DNA of 64,000 bases from Methylosinus sp. C49 (GCF_009936375.1 NZ_AP022332.1:2822501-2886500); one strand, 5' to 3'. Positions 34,429 through 44,834 are shown, numbered from the stretch's first letter. A program made the numbers and translations. The notes: generated by a model from the letters alone, not told the origin.

Positions 34429-35622
34429 ATGAACCAATCCCACGAAGCACTTACGGCGCGAAGGACGGCGCGCCGTCGGTCCAAGCTCGCGGCCAAGGCC
34501 GCGCCGACGCTCGCCTTGGCGGTCTGTTGTCTGATGGGGGATCAGGCGGCGCAGGCCCGTGTGGTGGTTCCGTTCGGCGACGATCAATGGGTCAGCGTCG
34601 GCTTCGGCCTGCGTCCCTTCTTCAGCGATGTGACGCGCAACCACGCAGCGGGAACCAATCCCGACCGCGTCGACCTCGAGAGCTTCCGCATCTTCTCCTC
34701 GGCGTCCTTCAATCAATATCTGAAGGCGACCTTCAACACGGAAGTCTCCAGCAACAATACGATCCAGGTGCTCGACGGCTATGGCCAGTTCGAGCCGCTG
34801 GACGAGATCAACGTCTGGGGCGGCCGCATGCTGCCGCCGAGCGACCGCGCCAATCTCGACGGTCCCTATTATCTGCTCGGCTGGTCATATCCCGGCGTCG
34901 TCTCGCGCTATCCCGGCAAGGTCTCCGGCCGCATGGACGGCGGCACGGTCTGGGGCAAGCTGTTCGAGAAACGCCTCACCTATTCATTCGGCGTCTATGA
35001 CGGCCACAATCAAATCATCGGCGCATCCAACCAATCCGGCAACCCGCTGTTCGCCGGCCGCCTCAATCTCAATCTGCTCGATCCCGATCCCGATCCCGCT
35101 TATTACACCAGCAGCACCTATTTCGGCGGCGCAGATGTGCTGGCGATCGGCGTCGCGGCGCAATATCAGCAGGACGGCGTCGGCAATCAGCTCCAGCGCG
35201 CCGACTTCACCGCCTGGAACGTCGACGTTCTCTTCGAGAAGAAGCTCGGCGAGTTCGGCGCGGCGACCTTCGAGGGCGCCTATTACCGCTACTACACACA
35301 TGGCGTGAACGACGTCGCCACCAATTTCAACAACGCCCGCTCGACCGATCTCGTCGGCGGCATTCGCCCCGGCGAAGCCTATATGGTCGGCGCCGGCTAT
35401 CTCATCCCTTACGTGATCGGATGGGGCCGCTTCCAGCCTTACTTCCGCTACCAATCCTTCCGCGACACGCTCGCCGCGACATGGGAGCGTCAATACGACA
35501 TGGGCGTCTCCTATGTGATCGACGGACACAATCTGCGCATCACGGCCAATTACGCGATCAACCAATTCACCGCGCGCAAGGACATCGACAAGTTCATCCT
35601 CGGCGTTCAGATCCAGTTCTGA
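34429..35622 (+). CDS. Outer-membrane porin preceding urea transporter
   Basis: A 397-residue outer-membrane protein. A long signal peptide (KLAAKAAPTLALAVCCLMGD, cleavage near AQA) is followed by alternating beta-strand patterns (e.g. WVSVGFGLRPFFSDVTRN, LKATFNTEVSSNN, YMVGAGYLIPYVIG) and a C-terminal aromatic end KFILGVQIQF. This is a porin-like beta-barrel, related in pattern to the porins that accompany amide and urea uptake genes in methylotrophs. GAGGGGG precedes the ATG at 34429. It ends 36 bases before urtA, so it probably gives the urea transporter its outer-membrane entry. Confidence 0.85.
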   Translation: MNQSHEALTARRTARRRSKLAAKAAPTLALAVCCLMGDQAAQARVVVPFGDDQWVSVGFGLRPFFSDVTRNHAAGTNPDRVDLESFRIFSSASFNQYLKATFNTEVSSNNTIQVLDGYGQFEPLDEINVWGGRMLPPSDRANLDGPYYLLGWSYPGVVSRYPGKVSGRMDGGTVWGKLFEKRLTYSFGVYDGHNQIIGASNQSGNPLFAGRLNLNLLDPDPDPAYYTSSTYFGGADVLAIGVAAQYQQDGVGNQLQRADFTAWNVDVLFEKKLGEFGAATFEGAYYRYYTHGVNDVATNFNNARSTDLVGGIRPGEAYMVGAGYLIPYVIGWGRFQPYFRYQSFRDTLAATWERQYDMGVSYVIDGHNLRITANYAINQFTARKDIDKFILGVQIQF

Positions 35623-35658
35623 GCGCGGCGCGACCTATCCGACCTGGGAGAGAGACGA

Positions 35659-36933
35659 ATGAAACGTAGAGTTCTGGTGAAGAGCCTCGGCATGCTCGCC
35701 GCAGGCGCGTTGCTCGCGTCGACCGCGCTCGTGCCGGCGCGCGCGGAGGATAAAGGGCCGATCAAGGTCGGCATTCTGCATTCTCTCTCCGGCACCATGG
35801 CCATCAGCGAGACCGTTCTGAAGGACACGGCGTTGATGGCGATCGAGGAGATCAACGCCAAGGGCGGCGTGCTCGGCCGCAAGCTCGAGCCCGTCGTCAT
35901 CGATCCGGCCTCCAACTGGCCGCTCTTCGCCGAAAAGGCGCGCCAACTGCTCGCTACCGACAAGGTCGCCGTCGTCTTCGGCTGCTGGACCTCGGTGTCG
36001 CGCAAATCTGTGCTGCCAGTGTTCAAGGAGCTGAACGGCCTCTTGTTCTATCCGGTGCAATATGAGGGCGAGGAGCTCGAGAAGAACGTCTTCTACACGG
36101 GCGCGGCGCCGAACCAGCAGGCCATTCCCGCGGTCGAATATCTGATGAGCAAGGCCGGCGGCGGCGCCAAGCGCTTCGTGCTGCTCGGCACCGATTACGT
36201 CTATCCGCGCACGACCAATAAGATCCTGCGCGCCTTCCTCCATTCCAAGGGCGTCGCCGACGCCGACATAATGGAGGAATACACGCCCTTCGGTCACAGC
36301 GATTATCAGACGATCGTCGCCAACATCAAGAAATTCGCCTCTGGCGGCAAGACGGCGGTGGTCTCGACGATCAATGGCGACTCCAACGTGCCCTTCTACA
36401 AGGAGCTGGGCAACGCCGGGCTCAAGGCGACGGAAGTTCCGGTCGTCGCTTTCTCGGTCGGCGAGGAGGAGTTGCGCGGCGTCGACGCCAAGCCGCTCGT
36501 CGGCCATCTCGCCGCGTGGAATTATTTCATGTCGCTGAAGAACCCCGCCAATACGGAGTTCAAGAAGAAATGGGCCGCCTACGCCAAAGCGCATGGCGTC
36601 GCCAACGCCGACAAGCCGCTGACCAATGATCCGATGGAGGCCACCTACATCGGCGTCAATCTGTGGAAGCAGGCGGTCGAGAAGGCCAAGACCACCGACG
36701 TCGATAAGGTGATCGCCGCCGTCGGCGGTCAGAAGCTCGAGGCTCCATCGGGCTTCACCGCAGAGATGGATGCGAAGAACCACCATCTCCACAAGCCGGT
36801 GTTCATCGGCGAAGTGAAGGCGGACGGCCAGTTCAATGTCGTGTGGAAGACGCCCGGCCCGGTGCGCGCGCAGCCCTGGAGCCCCTTCATTCCCGGCAAT
36901 GACAAGAAAAAGGACGAGCCGGACACGCATTGA
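35659..36933 (+). CDS. urtA: Urea ABC transporter substrate-binding protein
   Basis: A 424-residue periplasmic receptor. The signal peptide ends in ARA (about residue 29), and the mature protein begins GPIKVGILHSLSGTMAISET, which is diagnostic for UrtA/FmdD-type urea and short-amide receptors. GGAKRFVLLGTDYVYPRTTN and AAWNYFMSLKNPANTEF are further family segments. It binds urea at high affinity and delivers it to UrtBC. A strong hairpin lies between it and urtB, consistent with urtA being the most abundant product of the operon. Confidence 0.95.
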   Translation: MKRRVLVKSLGMLAAGALLASTALVPARAEDKGPIKVGILHSLSGTMAISETVLKDTALMAIEEINAKGGVLGRKLEPVVIDPASNWPLFAEKARQLLATDKVAVVFGCWTSVSRKSVLPVFKELNGLLFYPVQYEGEELEKNVFYTGAAPNQQAIPAVEYLMSKAGGGAKRFVLLGTDYVYPRTTNKILRAFLHSKGVADADIMEEYTPFGHSDYQTIVANIKKFASGGKTAVVSTINGDSNVPFYKELGNAGLKATEVPVVAFSVGEEELRGVDAKPLVGHLAAWNYFMSLKNPANTEFKKKWAAYAKAHGVANADKPLTNDPMEATYIGVNLWKQAVEKAKTTDVDKVIAAVGGQKLEAPSGFTAEMDAKNHHLHKPVFIGEVKADGQFNVVWKTPGPVRAQPWSPFIPGNDKKKDEPDTH

Positions 36934-36943
36934 CGAATAAAAG

Positions 36944-36970
36944 CGGGCGGCCCGGCGATCGGGCCGCCCG
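36944..36970 (+). terminator. Strong hairpin between urtA and urtB (attenuator or mRNA-stability element)
   Basis: CGGGCGGCCCG (36944-36954) and CGGGCCGCCCG (36960-36970) are perfect eleven-base arms with the loop GCGAT. No T run follows, and the downstream genes continue in the same direction. It therefore more likely protects urtA mRNA or partially terminates than acts as a full terminator. Confidence 0.6.
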
Positions 36971-36997
36971 ATGCGGCTTGAAATGGAGCGTTGAAAC

Positions 36998-38575
36998 TTG
37001 CGTATGCTCAGACTTATCGTCGGACTGCTGCTGGCGATATCCGTCGCGCCGGCCATGGCGCTCGACCGCGAGACCATCGCCCAGCTAACCGGCGGCGATC
37101 CCGACGAGCAGCACAGGGCGCTCGACGCCGCCGCCGCGCGCGGCGATCTCTCCGCCATCCCCTTTCTGCGCGATCTCCTCGCCGACCGCGTGAAGCTCTC
37201 CGGCGACAAGGCGTTCATCGTCGATGGCGACAAGGCCGTGGACGCGCTGGAGCGCACGCCCGCCGAGCTTCCCGCCGACGCCGAGGACGCCTCGACCAGC
37301 AATAGCCTGCGTCTCGCGATAGAGGAGACGATCGCGCTGATCGAGCTCGCCTCGCCCGATCACGGCGCCCGCCTAGATGCGGTGAAGCGGCTGCAGAGCG
37401 CCGATCTCGACGACGCCCGCGTCTCGCTGCTCGCCAAAGCAGAACAAAAGGAACGCGACGCCGGCGTGCGCGACGCGCTGCGCCAAATGCGCGCGCTCGG
37501 TGAATTGCAGAGCGCCGATCGCATGCAGCGCCTTGCCGCCGCGCAGGCGCTGCGCACCGCCATCTCCGGCCGCGTGCGCGAGGCGCTGAAGACGCGCCTC
37601 GCCACCGAGGAAGACGGCGAGGTGCGCGTCGCGCTGACGCGCTCGCTGCGCAATGTCGAGTCGAGCCTCGCCATCGGCGAGAATCTCGGCGTCGTCTTCT
37701 CCGGCCTCAGCCTCGGCAGCATATTGCTGCTCGCCGCGCTCGGTCTCGCCATCACTTACGGGCTGATGGGCGTCATCAATATGGCGCATGGCGAGATGAT
37801 GATGATCGGCGCCTATGCGACCTATGTCGTGCAAAATTTCTTCCGCGCGCATCTGCCCGATTATTTCCAATGGTATCTCGCCGCCGCCGCGCCGGTCGCC
37901 TTCCTCGTCGCCGCTCTCGTCGGCGTCGCAATAGAACGCACAGTGATCCGCTTTCTCTATGGCCGCGCGCTGGAGACATTGCTCGCCACCTGGGGCGTCA
38001 GCCTCATATTGATGCAGGGAGTGCGCAGCCTGTTCGGCGCGCAGAATGTGCAGGTGGAAAACCCCGCCTGGATGTCCGGCCGCGTCTTCGTCACCGATAA
38101 TCTCGAGCTGCCCTATAATCGCATCGTCATACTGATCTTCTCGGTCGGCGTGCTGCTGCTGGTCTCCTTCCTGCTGGCGCGAACGCGCCTCGGCCTCTTC
38201 GTGCGCGCGGTCACGCAGAATCGCGGAATGGCGCGCTGCGTCGGCGTCGATTCCGCCCGCATCGACACAATGGCCTTCGCGCTCGGCTCCGGCCTCGCCG
38301 GCCTCGCGGGCGTCGCGCTATCGCAGGTCGGCAATGTGGGGCCGGATCTCGGCCAACATTATATCGTCGACAGCTTCATGGCGGTGGTGCTCGGCGGCGT
38401 CGGCCAGCTCGCGGGCGCCGTCTACGCCGCGCTCGGATTGGGCGTCGCCGGCAAGATTCTCGAGAATATGGCCGGCGCCGTGCTCGCGGAGATCGCTCTG
38501 CTGATCTTCATCGTCGTCTTCATACAAAAGCGTCCGCAGGGCCTGTTCGCGCTCGGCGGCCGGCAGGCCGATTGA
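36998..38575 (+). CDS. urtB: Urea ABC transporter permease UrtB
   Basis: A 525-residue permease. A signal-like N-terminus and a soluble helical domain of about 200 residues (LDRETIAQLTGGDPDEQHRA and following) are typical of UrtB. A LivH-type permease domain follows, with GLSLGSILLLAALGLAITYG, GVINMAHGEMMMIGAYATYV and GLAGVALSQVGNVGP. TTG at 36998 is nine bases after GGAG, whereas ATG at 37004 would be 15 bases away, so the TTG start is preferred. It pairs with UrtC as the membrane channel for urea. Confidence 0.95.
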   Translation: MRMLRLIVGLLLAISVAPAMALDRETIAQLTGGDPDEQHRALDAAAARGDLSAIPFLRDLLADRVKLSGDKAFIVDGDKAVDALERTPAELPADAEDASTSNSLRLAIEETIALIELASPDHGARLDAVKRLQSADLDDARVSLLAKAEQKERDAGVRDALRQMRALGELQSADRMQRLAAAQALRTAISGRVREALKTRLATEEDGEVRVALTRSLRNVESSLAIGENLGVVFSGLSLGSILLLAALGLAITYGLMGVINMAHGEMMMIGAYATYVVQNFFRAHLPDYFQWYLAAAAPVAFLVAALVGVAIERTVIRFLYGRALETLLATWGVSLILMQGVRSLFGAQNVQVENPAWMSGRVFVTDNLELPYNRIVILIFSVGVLLLVSFLLARTRLGLFVRAVTQNRGMARCVGVDSARIDTMAFALGSGLAGLAGVALSQVGNVGPDLGQHYIVDSFMAVVLGGVGQLAGAVYAALGLGVAGKILENMAGAVLAEIALLIFIVVFIQKRPQGLFALGGRQAD

Positions 38576-38584
38576 GTTAAAGAC

Positions 38585-39706
38585 ATGCTCTACATCCCGC
38601 CTGCCCCATCGCTCTCCACGCGGCTCTTCGGCCTCGGCGGCTGGCTCGGCTTCGCAGCCGCCGCGCTCGCGATCTTCATCGCCGCGCCGCTCGCCAATCT
38701 CGTCGCGCCGGAGGGCTCCCTCCTCCATCTCTCCGACGCCTCGGTCGCGCTCATCGGCAAGCTTTTCTGCTACGCCATGCTGGCGCTCGCCATGGATCTC
38801 GTCTGGGGATATGCCGGAATCCTCAGCCTCGGCCATGGCATTTTCTTCGCGCTCGGCGGCTACGCCTTCGGCATGTATCTGATGCGCCAGATCGGTCAGG
38901 ACGGCAGCTATCATTCCGATCTGCCGGATTTCATGGTCTTCCTCGATTGGAAGGCCTATCCCTGGTTCTGGTCCTTCACCGATCATTTCGCCTATTCTGC
39001 CGCGCTCGCCATTCTCGCGCCGGCGACGCTCGCCTTCGTCTTCGGCTATTTCGCCTTTCGCTCGCGCATCAAAGGCGTCTACTTCTCCATCATCACCCAG
39101 GCGCTCACCTATGCGATGATGCTGCTCTTCTTCCGCAACGAGACCGGCTTCGGCGGCAACAACGGCTTCACCGATTTCAAGCGCATATTGGATTATCCGC
39201 TGGCGACGCCGGGAACGCGCATGATCCTCTTTACGCTGACCGGGGCCTTTCTTCTCGCGCTCATTCTCGTCTCGCGCTTTCTCGTCTCCAGCAAATTCGG
39301 CCGCGTGCTCACGGCGATCCGCGAGGCGGAGAGCCGCGTGATGTTCTGCGGCTATGACACGCTCTCCTACAAGCTCGCGATCTGGACCTTCTCGGCCGCG
39401 ATCTGCGGACTCGCCGGCGCGCTCTATGTGCCGCAGGTCGGCATCATCAATCCGAGCGAAATGTCGCCGGCCGCCTCGATCGAGATCGCCATATGGGCGG
39501 CGGTCGGCGGGCGCGGCACGCTGATCGGCCCGCTCATCGGCGCCTTTCTCGTCAATGGCGCGAAGAGCTTCTTCACCGCCGCCATTCCCGAATATTGGCT
39601 GTTCTTCTTAGGACTCCTCTTCGTGCTCGTCACTCTGCTGCTGCCCAAAGGCGTCATCGGCCTCTTCGACACGCTGGCCTCCTTCCGCAAGGAGCGCACG
39701 CGATGA
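38585..39706 (+). CDS. urtC: Urea ABC transporter permease UrtC
   Basis: A 373-residue LivM-type permease with about ten membrane segments. Family segments are GYAGILSLGHGIFFALGGYA, IKGVYFSIITQALTYAMMLL and VGGRGTLIGPLIGAFLVNG. It forms the second half of the urea channel with UrtB. It overlaps urtD by four bases (ATGA) and follows urtB after nine bases, as part of the continuous 13-gene operon. Confidence 0.95.
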   Translation: MLYIPPAPSLSTRLFGLGGWLGFAAAALAIFIAAPLANLVAPEGSLLHLSDASVALIGKLFCYAMLALAMDLVWGYAGILSLGHGIFFALGGYAFGMYLMRQIGQDGSYHSDLPDFMVFLDWKAYPWFWSFTDHFAYSAALAILAPATLAFVFGYFAFRSRIKGVYFSIITQALTYAMMLLFFRNETGFGGNNGFTDFKRILDYPLATPGTRMILFTLTGAFLLALILVSRFLVSSKFGRVLTAIREAESRVMFCGYDTLSYKLAIWTFSAAICGLAGALYVPQVGIINPSEMSPAASIEIAIWAAVGGRGTLIGPLIGAFLVNGAKSFFTAAIPEYWLFFLGLLFVLVTLLLPKGVIGLFDTLASFRKERTR

Positions 39707-40464
39707 TCGGCGAGCCGGATATCTCCAGCGGCGTCGCGCTCTATCTCGACGATGTGCAGGTCACGTTCGACGGCTATCGCGCGCTGCGCGGTCTCTCTCT
39801 GTCGATCGACACGGGCGAGCTGCGTTGCATCATCGGCCCCAATGGCGCCGGCAAGACGACGATGATGGACGTCATCACCGGCAAGACGCGGCCGGATGTG
39901 GGAACCGTCTATTTCGGACGCACGCTCGATCTCACCAAAATGAACGAGCCGCAGATCGCCGCCGCCGGCATCGGCCGCAAATTCCAGAAGCCGACCGTCT
40001 TCGAGCATTTGACCGTGTTCGAGAATCTCGAGCTCGCCATAAAGGCCGACAAGAGCGTGCGCGCCTCGCTGTTTCGCCGCATCAGCGGCGAGCAGATCGA
40101 CCGCATCGGCGAATTGCTGGAGACAGTGGAGCTCGCCGACAAGGCCAAGGAGCGCGCCGGCCTGCTCTCGCATGGGCAGAAGCAATGGCTGGAGATCGGC
40201 ATGCTGCTCGCGCAGCGCCCGCTGCTGCTGCTGCTCGATGAGCCGGTCGCCGGCATGACCGATCACGAGACGAAGCGCACGGCCGAGCTGCTGCTGACGC
40301 TCGCGGGAAAGCATTCGATCATGGTGGTGGAGCACGATATGGAGTTCGTCGGCGCCATAGCGCGCAAGGTGACGGTGCTGCACGAAGGCGCCGTGCTCGC
40401 CGAAGGCCCGCTCAGCGAGGTGCAGAGCGACGAGCGCGTCATCGAAGTCTATCTGGGGCGCTAG
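39703..40464 (+). CDS. urtD: Urea ABC transporter ATP-binding protein UrtD
   Basis: A 253-residue LivG-type ATPase. Walker A reads IIGPNGAGKTTMMDVITG, the signature region is LSHGQKQWLEIGMLL (an LSHGQ variant of LSGGQ, common in this subfamily), and Walker B is LLLLLDEPVAGMTDHE. It powers urea import with UrtE. The start is chosen at 39703 because it overlaps the urtC stop (ATGA). Confidence 0.96.
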   Translation: MIGEPDISSGVALYLDDVQVTFDGYRALRGLSLSIDTGELRCIIGPNGAGKTTMMDVITGKTRPDVGTVYFGRTLDLTKMNEPQIAAAGIGRKFQKPTVFEHLTVFENLELAIKADKSVRASLFRRISGEQIDRIGELLETVELADKAKERAGLLSHGQKQWLEIGMLLAQRPLLLLLDEPVAGMTDHETKRTAELLLTLAGKHSIMVVEHDMEFVGAIARKVTVLHEGAVLAEGPLSEVQSDERVIEVYLGR

Positions 40465-40468
40465 GAAC

Positions 40469-41167
40469 ATGCTCGAAATCAGCGGCCTCCATCAATATTA
40501 CGGCAGCAGCCATATTCTGCGCGATGTCTCCTTCACCGCGCCCAAAGGCGCCTGCACCGTGCTGCTCGGGCGCAATGGCGTCGGCAAGACGACGCTGCTG
40601 CGCAGCATAATGGGCGTCACGCCGATCCGCGGCGGCGGCATTCACTTCAATGGCCAGGATATCTCCAAGCTGTCGCCCAATCAGCGCGCCGCGCGCGGCG
40701 TCGCCTATGTGCCGCAGGGCCGCGAGATTTTCTCTCGTCTCACCGTGGAGGAAAATCTGCTGATGGGCATGGCGGTGAAGCCGGCGCGCAAAGCCGCCAG
40801 AGTGCCGAGCGAAATCTATGAGATGTTTCCCGTGCTGAAGGAGATGCTACGGCGCCGCGGCGGCGACCTCTCGGGGGGCCAGCAGCAGCAGCTCGCCATC
40901 GCCCGCGCGCTGGTCTCCGATCCCAAGCTCATCATTCTCGACGAGCCGACGGAAGGCATTCAGCCCTCCATCATCAAGCTCATCGGCGAGGTGATAAAGA
41001 GCTTGAGCCGGCGCGGCGATCTCGCCATTCTGCTCGTCGAGCAATATTATGACTTCGGCCGCGAGCTGGCGGATCATTACATGGTCATGTCGCGCGGTCA
41101 GATCGTCAAGCGAGGTCTCGGAGCCGATATGGACAAGGACAACATCAGGGATTTCGTGGCGTTGTGA
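40469..41167 (+). CDS. urtE: Urea ABC transporter ATP-binding protein UrtE
   Basis: A 232-residue LivF-type ATPase: Walker A GRNGVGKTTLLRSIMG, signature LSGGQQQQLAIARALVS, Walker B LIILDEPTEGIQPSI. GTEGIQ-type endings of Walker B are characteristic of UrtE. Its stop codon overlaps the GTG start of ureD (GTGA), which ties the transporter and urease genes into one transcription unit. Confidence 0.96.
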   Translation: MLEISGLHQYYGSSHILRDVSFTAPKGACTVLLGRNGVGKTTLLRSIMGVTPIRGGGIHFNGQDISKLSPNQRAARGVAYVPQGREIFSRLTVEENLLMGMAVKPARKAARVPSEIYEMFPVLKEMLRRRGGDLSGGQQQQLAIARALVSDPKLIILDEPTEGIQPSIIKLIGEVIKSLSRRGDLAILLVEQYYDFGRELADHYMVMSRGQIVKRGLGADMDKDNIRDFVAL

Positions 41168-41976
41168 ACGGTCCTCAACGCGCGAGGGGCCGAATAGAAT
41201 TGCGCTATGCGCAAGTTCAGGGAGCGAGCCGGTTGCGACATTTGGCGCAGGAGGCGCCGCTGAGGGCGCTGTTTCCCGCCGTCGAGCCTCATGAGGCGCC
41301 CGAGGCGACGATCGTCAACACCGGCGGCGGAGTCGTCGGCGGCGATCACTATGCGCTGGACATAGAGATCGAGGCCGGCGCCGCCTTGACGGTCACGACG
41401 CCGGCCGCCGAGAAAATCTATCGCTCCGCCGGCGCGGACGCCGAGATCGTCACGCATCTTCGTTGCGGTGCCGATGCGCAACTCGAATGGCTGCCGCAGG
41501 AGACGATCCTCTTCGACGGCGCGCGGCTGCGCCGACGCATCGACATAGAGCTCGCGCCGAGCGCGCGCTTTCTCGGCGTCGAGATCATCCTTTTCGGCCG
41601 CCGCGCGAGCGGAGAATGGCTGAGCCATGGCGCCTTGCGCGACGCCTGGATGCTACGCATCGACGGCAAGCCAGTTTGGGCCGACGCAATCGGCCTCGAG
41701 GGCGACATGACCGCGCATCGCGAAGATCGCTTCGGGCTCGGCGACGCCGCAGGCTATGCGACGGTTGTCGTCGCCGGGCCAACGGTCGCGGATTTGCTGC
41801 CGCTGGCGCGCGACTGCGCGGCCGGCGCCGCAAGCCTCGTCAATGGCATCCTGCTACTGCGCTTTCTCGAGGATGATGCGTCACGGCTGCGCCACATGCT
41901 CGTAGAGGCGCTGGCGGCTCTACGGCCGCTCGCCACCGGCGGCCGCGGCGGCGCGCCACGCCTGTGGCTCAATTGA
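41164..41976 (+). CDS. ureD: Urease accessory protein UreD
   Basis: A 270-residue accessory protein that binds apo-urease together with UreF and UreG during nickel insertion. Family segments are [36 protein letters not shown] and [18 protein letters not shown]. It starts at GTG 41164, overlapping the urtE stop codon. It precedes the structural genes, the usual order in alphaproteobacteria. Confidence 0.95.
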   Translation: MNGPQRARGRIELRYAQVQGASRLRHLAQEAPLRALFPAVEPHEAPEATIVNTGGGVVGGDHYALDIEIEAGAALTVTTPAAEKIYRSAGADAEIVTHLRCGADAQLEWLPQETILFDGARLRRRIDIELAPSARFLGVEIILFGRRASGEWLSHGALRDAWMLRIDGKPVWADAIGLEGDMTAHREDRFGLGDAAGYATVVVAGPTVADLLPLARDCAAGAASLVNGILLLRFLEDDASRLRHMLVEALAALRPLATGGRGGAPRLWLN

Positions 41977-41992
41977 AGAGGGAGGACGCGGA

Positions 41993-42295
41993 ATGCATCT
42001 GACGCCGCGCGAAAAAGACAAGCTGCTCGTCGCCGTGGCGGCGATGGTGGCGCGCCGGCGCCTCGAGCGCGGCGCCAAGCTCAACTATCCAGAGGCGGTC
42101 GCGCTCATCACCGATTTCGTCGTCGAAGGCGCGCGCGACGGACGTTCGGTGGCGGAGCTGCGCACGCAGGGCGCCAGCGTGTTGACGCGCGATCAGGTGA
42201 TGGAGGGAGTGGCCGAGATGATCGAGGCGGTGCAGGTCGAGGCGACCTTCCCGGATGGCGTGAAGCTCGTCACCGTTCACGAGCCGATCCGATGA
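41993..42295 (+). CDS. ureA: Urease gamma subunit
   Basis: A 100-residue subunit of the (UreABC)3 enzyme, which hydrolyses urea to ammonia and carbamate. It begins [20 protein letters not shown] and includes [20 protein letters not shown], both diagnostic. Length is exactly that expected. Its stop codon overlaps the ureB start (ATGA). Confidence 0.97.
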   Translation: MHLTPREKDKLLVAVAAMVARRRLERGAKLNYPEAVALITDFVVEGARDGRSVAELRTQGASVLTRDQVMEGVAEMIEAVQVEATFPDGVKLVTVHEPIR

Positions 42296-42615
42296 TACCA
42301 GGCGAGATCATTCCCGCCGAGGGTGAGATCACCCTCAACGAAGGGCGCACGACCCTCTCGCTCACCGTCGCCAACACCGGCGATCGGCCAATTCAGGTCG
42401 GCTCGCATTATCATTTCGGCGAGACCAATAGCGCGCTGCAATTCGATCGCGCCAAGGCGCGCGGCATGCGGCTCGACATTCCCGCCGGCTCGGCGGTGCG
42501 CTTCGAGCCGGGACAAACGCGCATCGTCACGCTCGTTGCTTACGGTGGCGAGCGCGCCGTCTATGGATTCAACGGCGCGGTGATGGGACCGCTGGAGGCG
42601 CGCGATGGCGAATAA
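42292..42615 (+). CDS. ureB: Urease beta subunit
   Basis: A 107-residue subunit. It begins [18 protein letters not shown] and contains [18 protein letters not shown], the family signature. It is separate from the gamma subunit, as in most bacteria (not fused). It overlaps ureC by eleven bases. Confidence 0.97.
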   Translation: MIPGEIIPAEGEITLNEGRTTLSLTVANTGDRPIQVGSHYHFGETNSALQFDRAKARGMRLDIPAGSAVRFEPGQTRIVTLVAYGGERAVYGFNGAVMGPLEARDGE

Positions 42616-44317
42616 GATTTCCCGGCGCGCCTACGCCGGAATGTTCGGACCGACAGTCGGCGACCGCATTCGCCTCGCCGATACGGAGCTGCTGATCGAG
42701 ATCGAGCGCGACTACACGATTTACGGCGAAGAGGTGAAATTCGGCGGCGGCAAGGTCATCCGTGACGGCATGGGCCAGAGCCAACGCTCCAACGCGGAAG
42801 GGGCGGTCGACACCGTCATCACCAACGCGGTGATCCTCGATCATTGGGGCATCGTCAAAGCCGATATCGGCATCGTCAATGGCCGCATCGCGCGCATCGG
42901 CAAGGCGGGAAATCCCGATGTGCAGCCCGGCGTCGATATCATCATCGGGCCGGGCACGGAGATCATCGCCGGCGAAGGCCGCATCGTCACCGCGGGCGGC
43001 ATCGACACGCATATTCATTTCATCTGCCCGCAGCAGTGCGAAGAGGCGCTGGCGAGCGGCGTCACGACGATGCTCGGCGGCGGCACAGGACCGGCCGAAG
43101 GCACGAAGGCCACGACCTGCACGCCCGGCCCTTGGCATTTGAGGCGCATGCTGCAGGCCGCCGAGGGGCTGCCGGTCAATCTCGGCTTCTTCGGCAAGGG
43201 CAACGCCAGCCGGCCACGCGCGCTCGTCGAGATGATCGAGGCCGGCGCCATCGGCCTCAAGCTGCATGAGGATTGGGGCTCGAGCCCGGCGGCGATCGAT
43301 TGCGCGCTGACCGTCGCCGACGAATTTGACGTGCAGGTCACGCTGCACAGCGACACGCTGAATGAGAGCGGCTTCGTCGAGGCGACGATCGCCGCCTTCA
43401 AGGGCCGCACCATTCACGCTTTTCATACGGAAGGCGCTGGCGGCGGCCATGCGCCGGATATCATCAAGGTGGCGGGCGAGCCCAATGTGCTCCCCTCCTC
43501 CACCAATCCGACGCGGCCCTATACGATCAACACACTCGACGAGCATCTCGACATGCTGCTCGTCTGCCATCATCTCGACCCGAAGATTCCCGAGGACATC
43601 GCCTTCGCCGAGAGCCGCATTCGCAAGGAAACGATCGCGGCGGAGGATATTCTCCACGATCTCGGCGCGCTCTCCATGTATTCCTCCGACAGCCAGGCGA
43701 TGGGGCGCGTCGGCGAGGTGATCATCCGCTGCTGGCAGACGGCCGACAAGATGCGCCGCCAGCGCGGCAAGCTCGCCGGCGACGGCGCCGGCAACGATAA
43801 TTTCCGCGCCCGCCGCTATGTGGCGAAATATACGATCAACCCCGCCATAGCGCACGGAATCGCCGATCTCGTCGGCTCGATCGAGCCGGGCAAGCTCGCC
43901 GATCTCGTGCTGTGGTCGCCGGCCTTCTTCGGCGTGAAGCCCGATCTCATATTGAAGGGCGGCAGCATTGCGATGGCGGCGATGGGCGATCCCAACGCCT
44001 CCATTCCGACGCCGCAGCCCGTGCGTTATCGGCCTATGTTCGCCGGCTTCGGCCGCAGCCTCACGCAGAGCTGCGTGACCTTCGTCAGCCGCGCCGCGCG
44101 GGAGGCCTCCATCGCGCAGAAATACGGGCTCGAGCGGCCGCTGCATGTCGTGACCAACACACGCGGCGGCATTTCCAAGCGCAGCATGATCCTCAATGAC
44201 GCGACGCCCAAGATAGAGGTCGACGCCCAGACGTACGAAGTGCGCGCCGACGGCGAGCTGCTGACCTGCGAGCCGGCCACAGTGCTGCCGATGGCGCAGC
44301 GTTATTTCCTGTTCTGA
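42605..44317 (+). CDS. ureC: Urease alpha (catalytic) subunit
   Basis: A 570-residue nickel enzyme. The dinuclear nickel site is seen as HIH (His136, His138), the carbamylated Lys219 (GLKLHEDWG), His248 ([12 protein letters not shown]) and His274 ([12 protein letters not shown]). The mobile flap carries MLLVCHHLD (Cys321, His322), and the C-terminus ends [10 protein letters not shown]. All catalytic residues are present and the length is canonical, so it should be active once matured by UreDEFG. Confidence 0.98.
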   Translation: MANKISRRAYAGMFGPTVGDRIRLADTELLIEIERDYTIYGEEVKFGGGKVIRDGMGQSQRSNAEGAVDTVITNAVILDHWGIVKADIGIVNGRIARIGKAGNPDVQPGVDIIIGPGTEIIAGEGRIVTAGGIDTHIHFICPQQCEEALASGVTTMLGGGTGPAEGTKATTCTPGPWHLRRMLQAAEGLPVNLGFFGKGNASRPRALVEMIEAGAIGLKLHEDWGSSPAAIDCALTVADEFDVQVTLHSDTLNESGFVEATIAAFKGRTIHAFHTEGAGGGHAPDIIKVAGEPNVLPSSTNPTRPYTINTLDEHLDMLLVCHHLDPKIPEDIAFAESRIRKETIAAEDILHDLGALSMYSSDSQAMGRVGEVIIRCWQTADKMRRQRGKLAGDGAGNDNFRARRYVAKYTINPAIAHGIADLVGSIEPGKLADLVLWSPAFFGVKPDLILKGGSIAMAAMGDPNASIPTPQPVRYRPMFAGFGRSLTQSCVTFVSRAAREASIAQKYGLERPLHVVTNTRGGISKRSMILNDATPKIEVDAQTYEVRADGELLTCEPATVLPMAQRYFLF

Positions 44318-44327
44318 GGAGACAAAG

Positions 44328-44834
44328 ATGCGTGCGGCGCATAGGCTTCCCGCCGGAAGCTGGGACAAGGGTCTCGAACGCGGAACGGCGACGCTGGATT
44401 GGGACGAGCGTCATCGCCGACGCCGCAGCCTGACCAGCGATCAGGGCGAGGCTTTCCTGCTCGATCTCGCGGAGGCCGCGCGGCTCGGCGAGGGCGATGG
44501 GCTCGCGCTCGAGGACGGCTCGGTGATCCGCGTCGTCGCAAAACCAGAGCCGGTTCTGGTGATAGAAGCGGGAACAGCCGGCCTCGCGCGCCTCGCCTAT
44601 CATCTCGGCAATCGCCATCTCGCCATTCAGATTTTCGTGGATCGGCTCGTCATTCGAAACGATTCCGTCATCGCCGACATGGTCAAAGGCTTGGGAGGGA
44701 TCGTCACGCGGCGCAATCTGCCCTTCGATGCGGAAAATGGCGCCTATGGCGGGCATTCCGCGCATGGCCACGATCATCATAATCACGATCATCATCGCAA
44801 TGACCATCACGCGCATGACCATGGAAATGGCTGA
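44328..44834 (+). CDS. ureE: Urease nickel metallochaperone UreE
   Basis: A 168-residue protein with the N-terminal peptide-binding domain (TLDWDERHRRRRSLTSDQGE) and a metal-binding domain containing RLAYHLGNRHLAIQIF, whose His is the conserved nickel ligand. It has a C-terminal His-rich tail ([20 protein letters not shown]) that can hold several nickel ions. It delivers nickel to UreG. It is one of four His-rich proteins in this window. Confidence 0.95.
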   Translation: MRAAHRLPAGSWDKGLERGTATLDWDERHRRRRSLTSDQGEAFLLDLAEAARLGEGDGLALEDGSVIRVVAKPEPVLVIEAGTAGLARLAYHLGNRHLAIQIFVDRLVIRNDSVIADMVKGLGGIVTRRNLPFDAENGAYGGHSAHGHDHHNHDHHRNDHHAHDHGNG

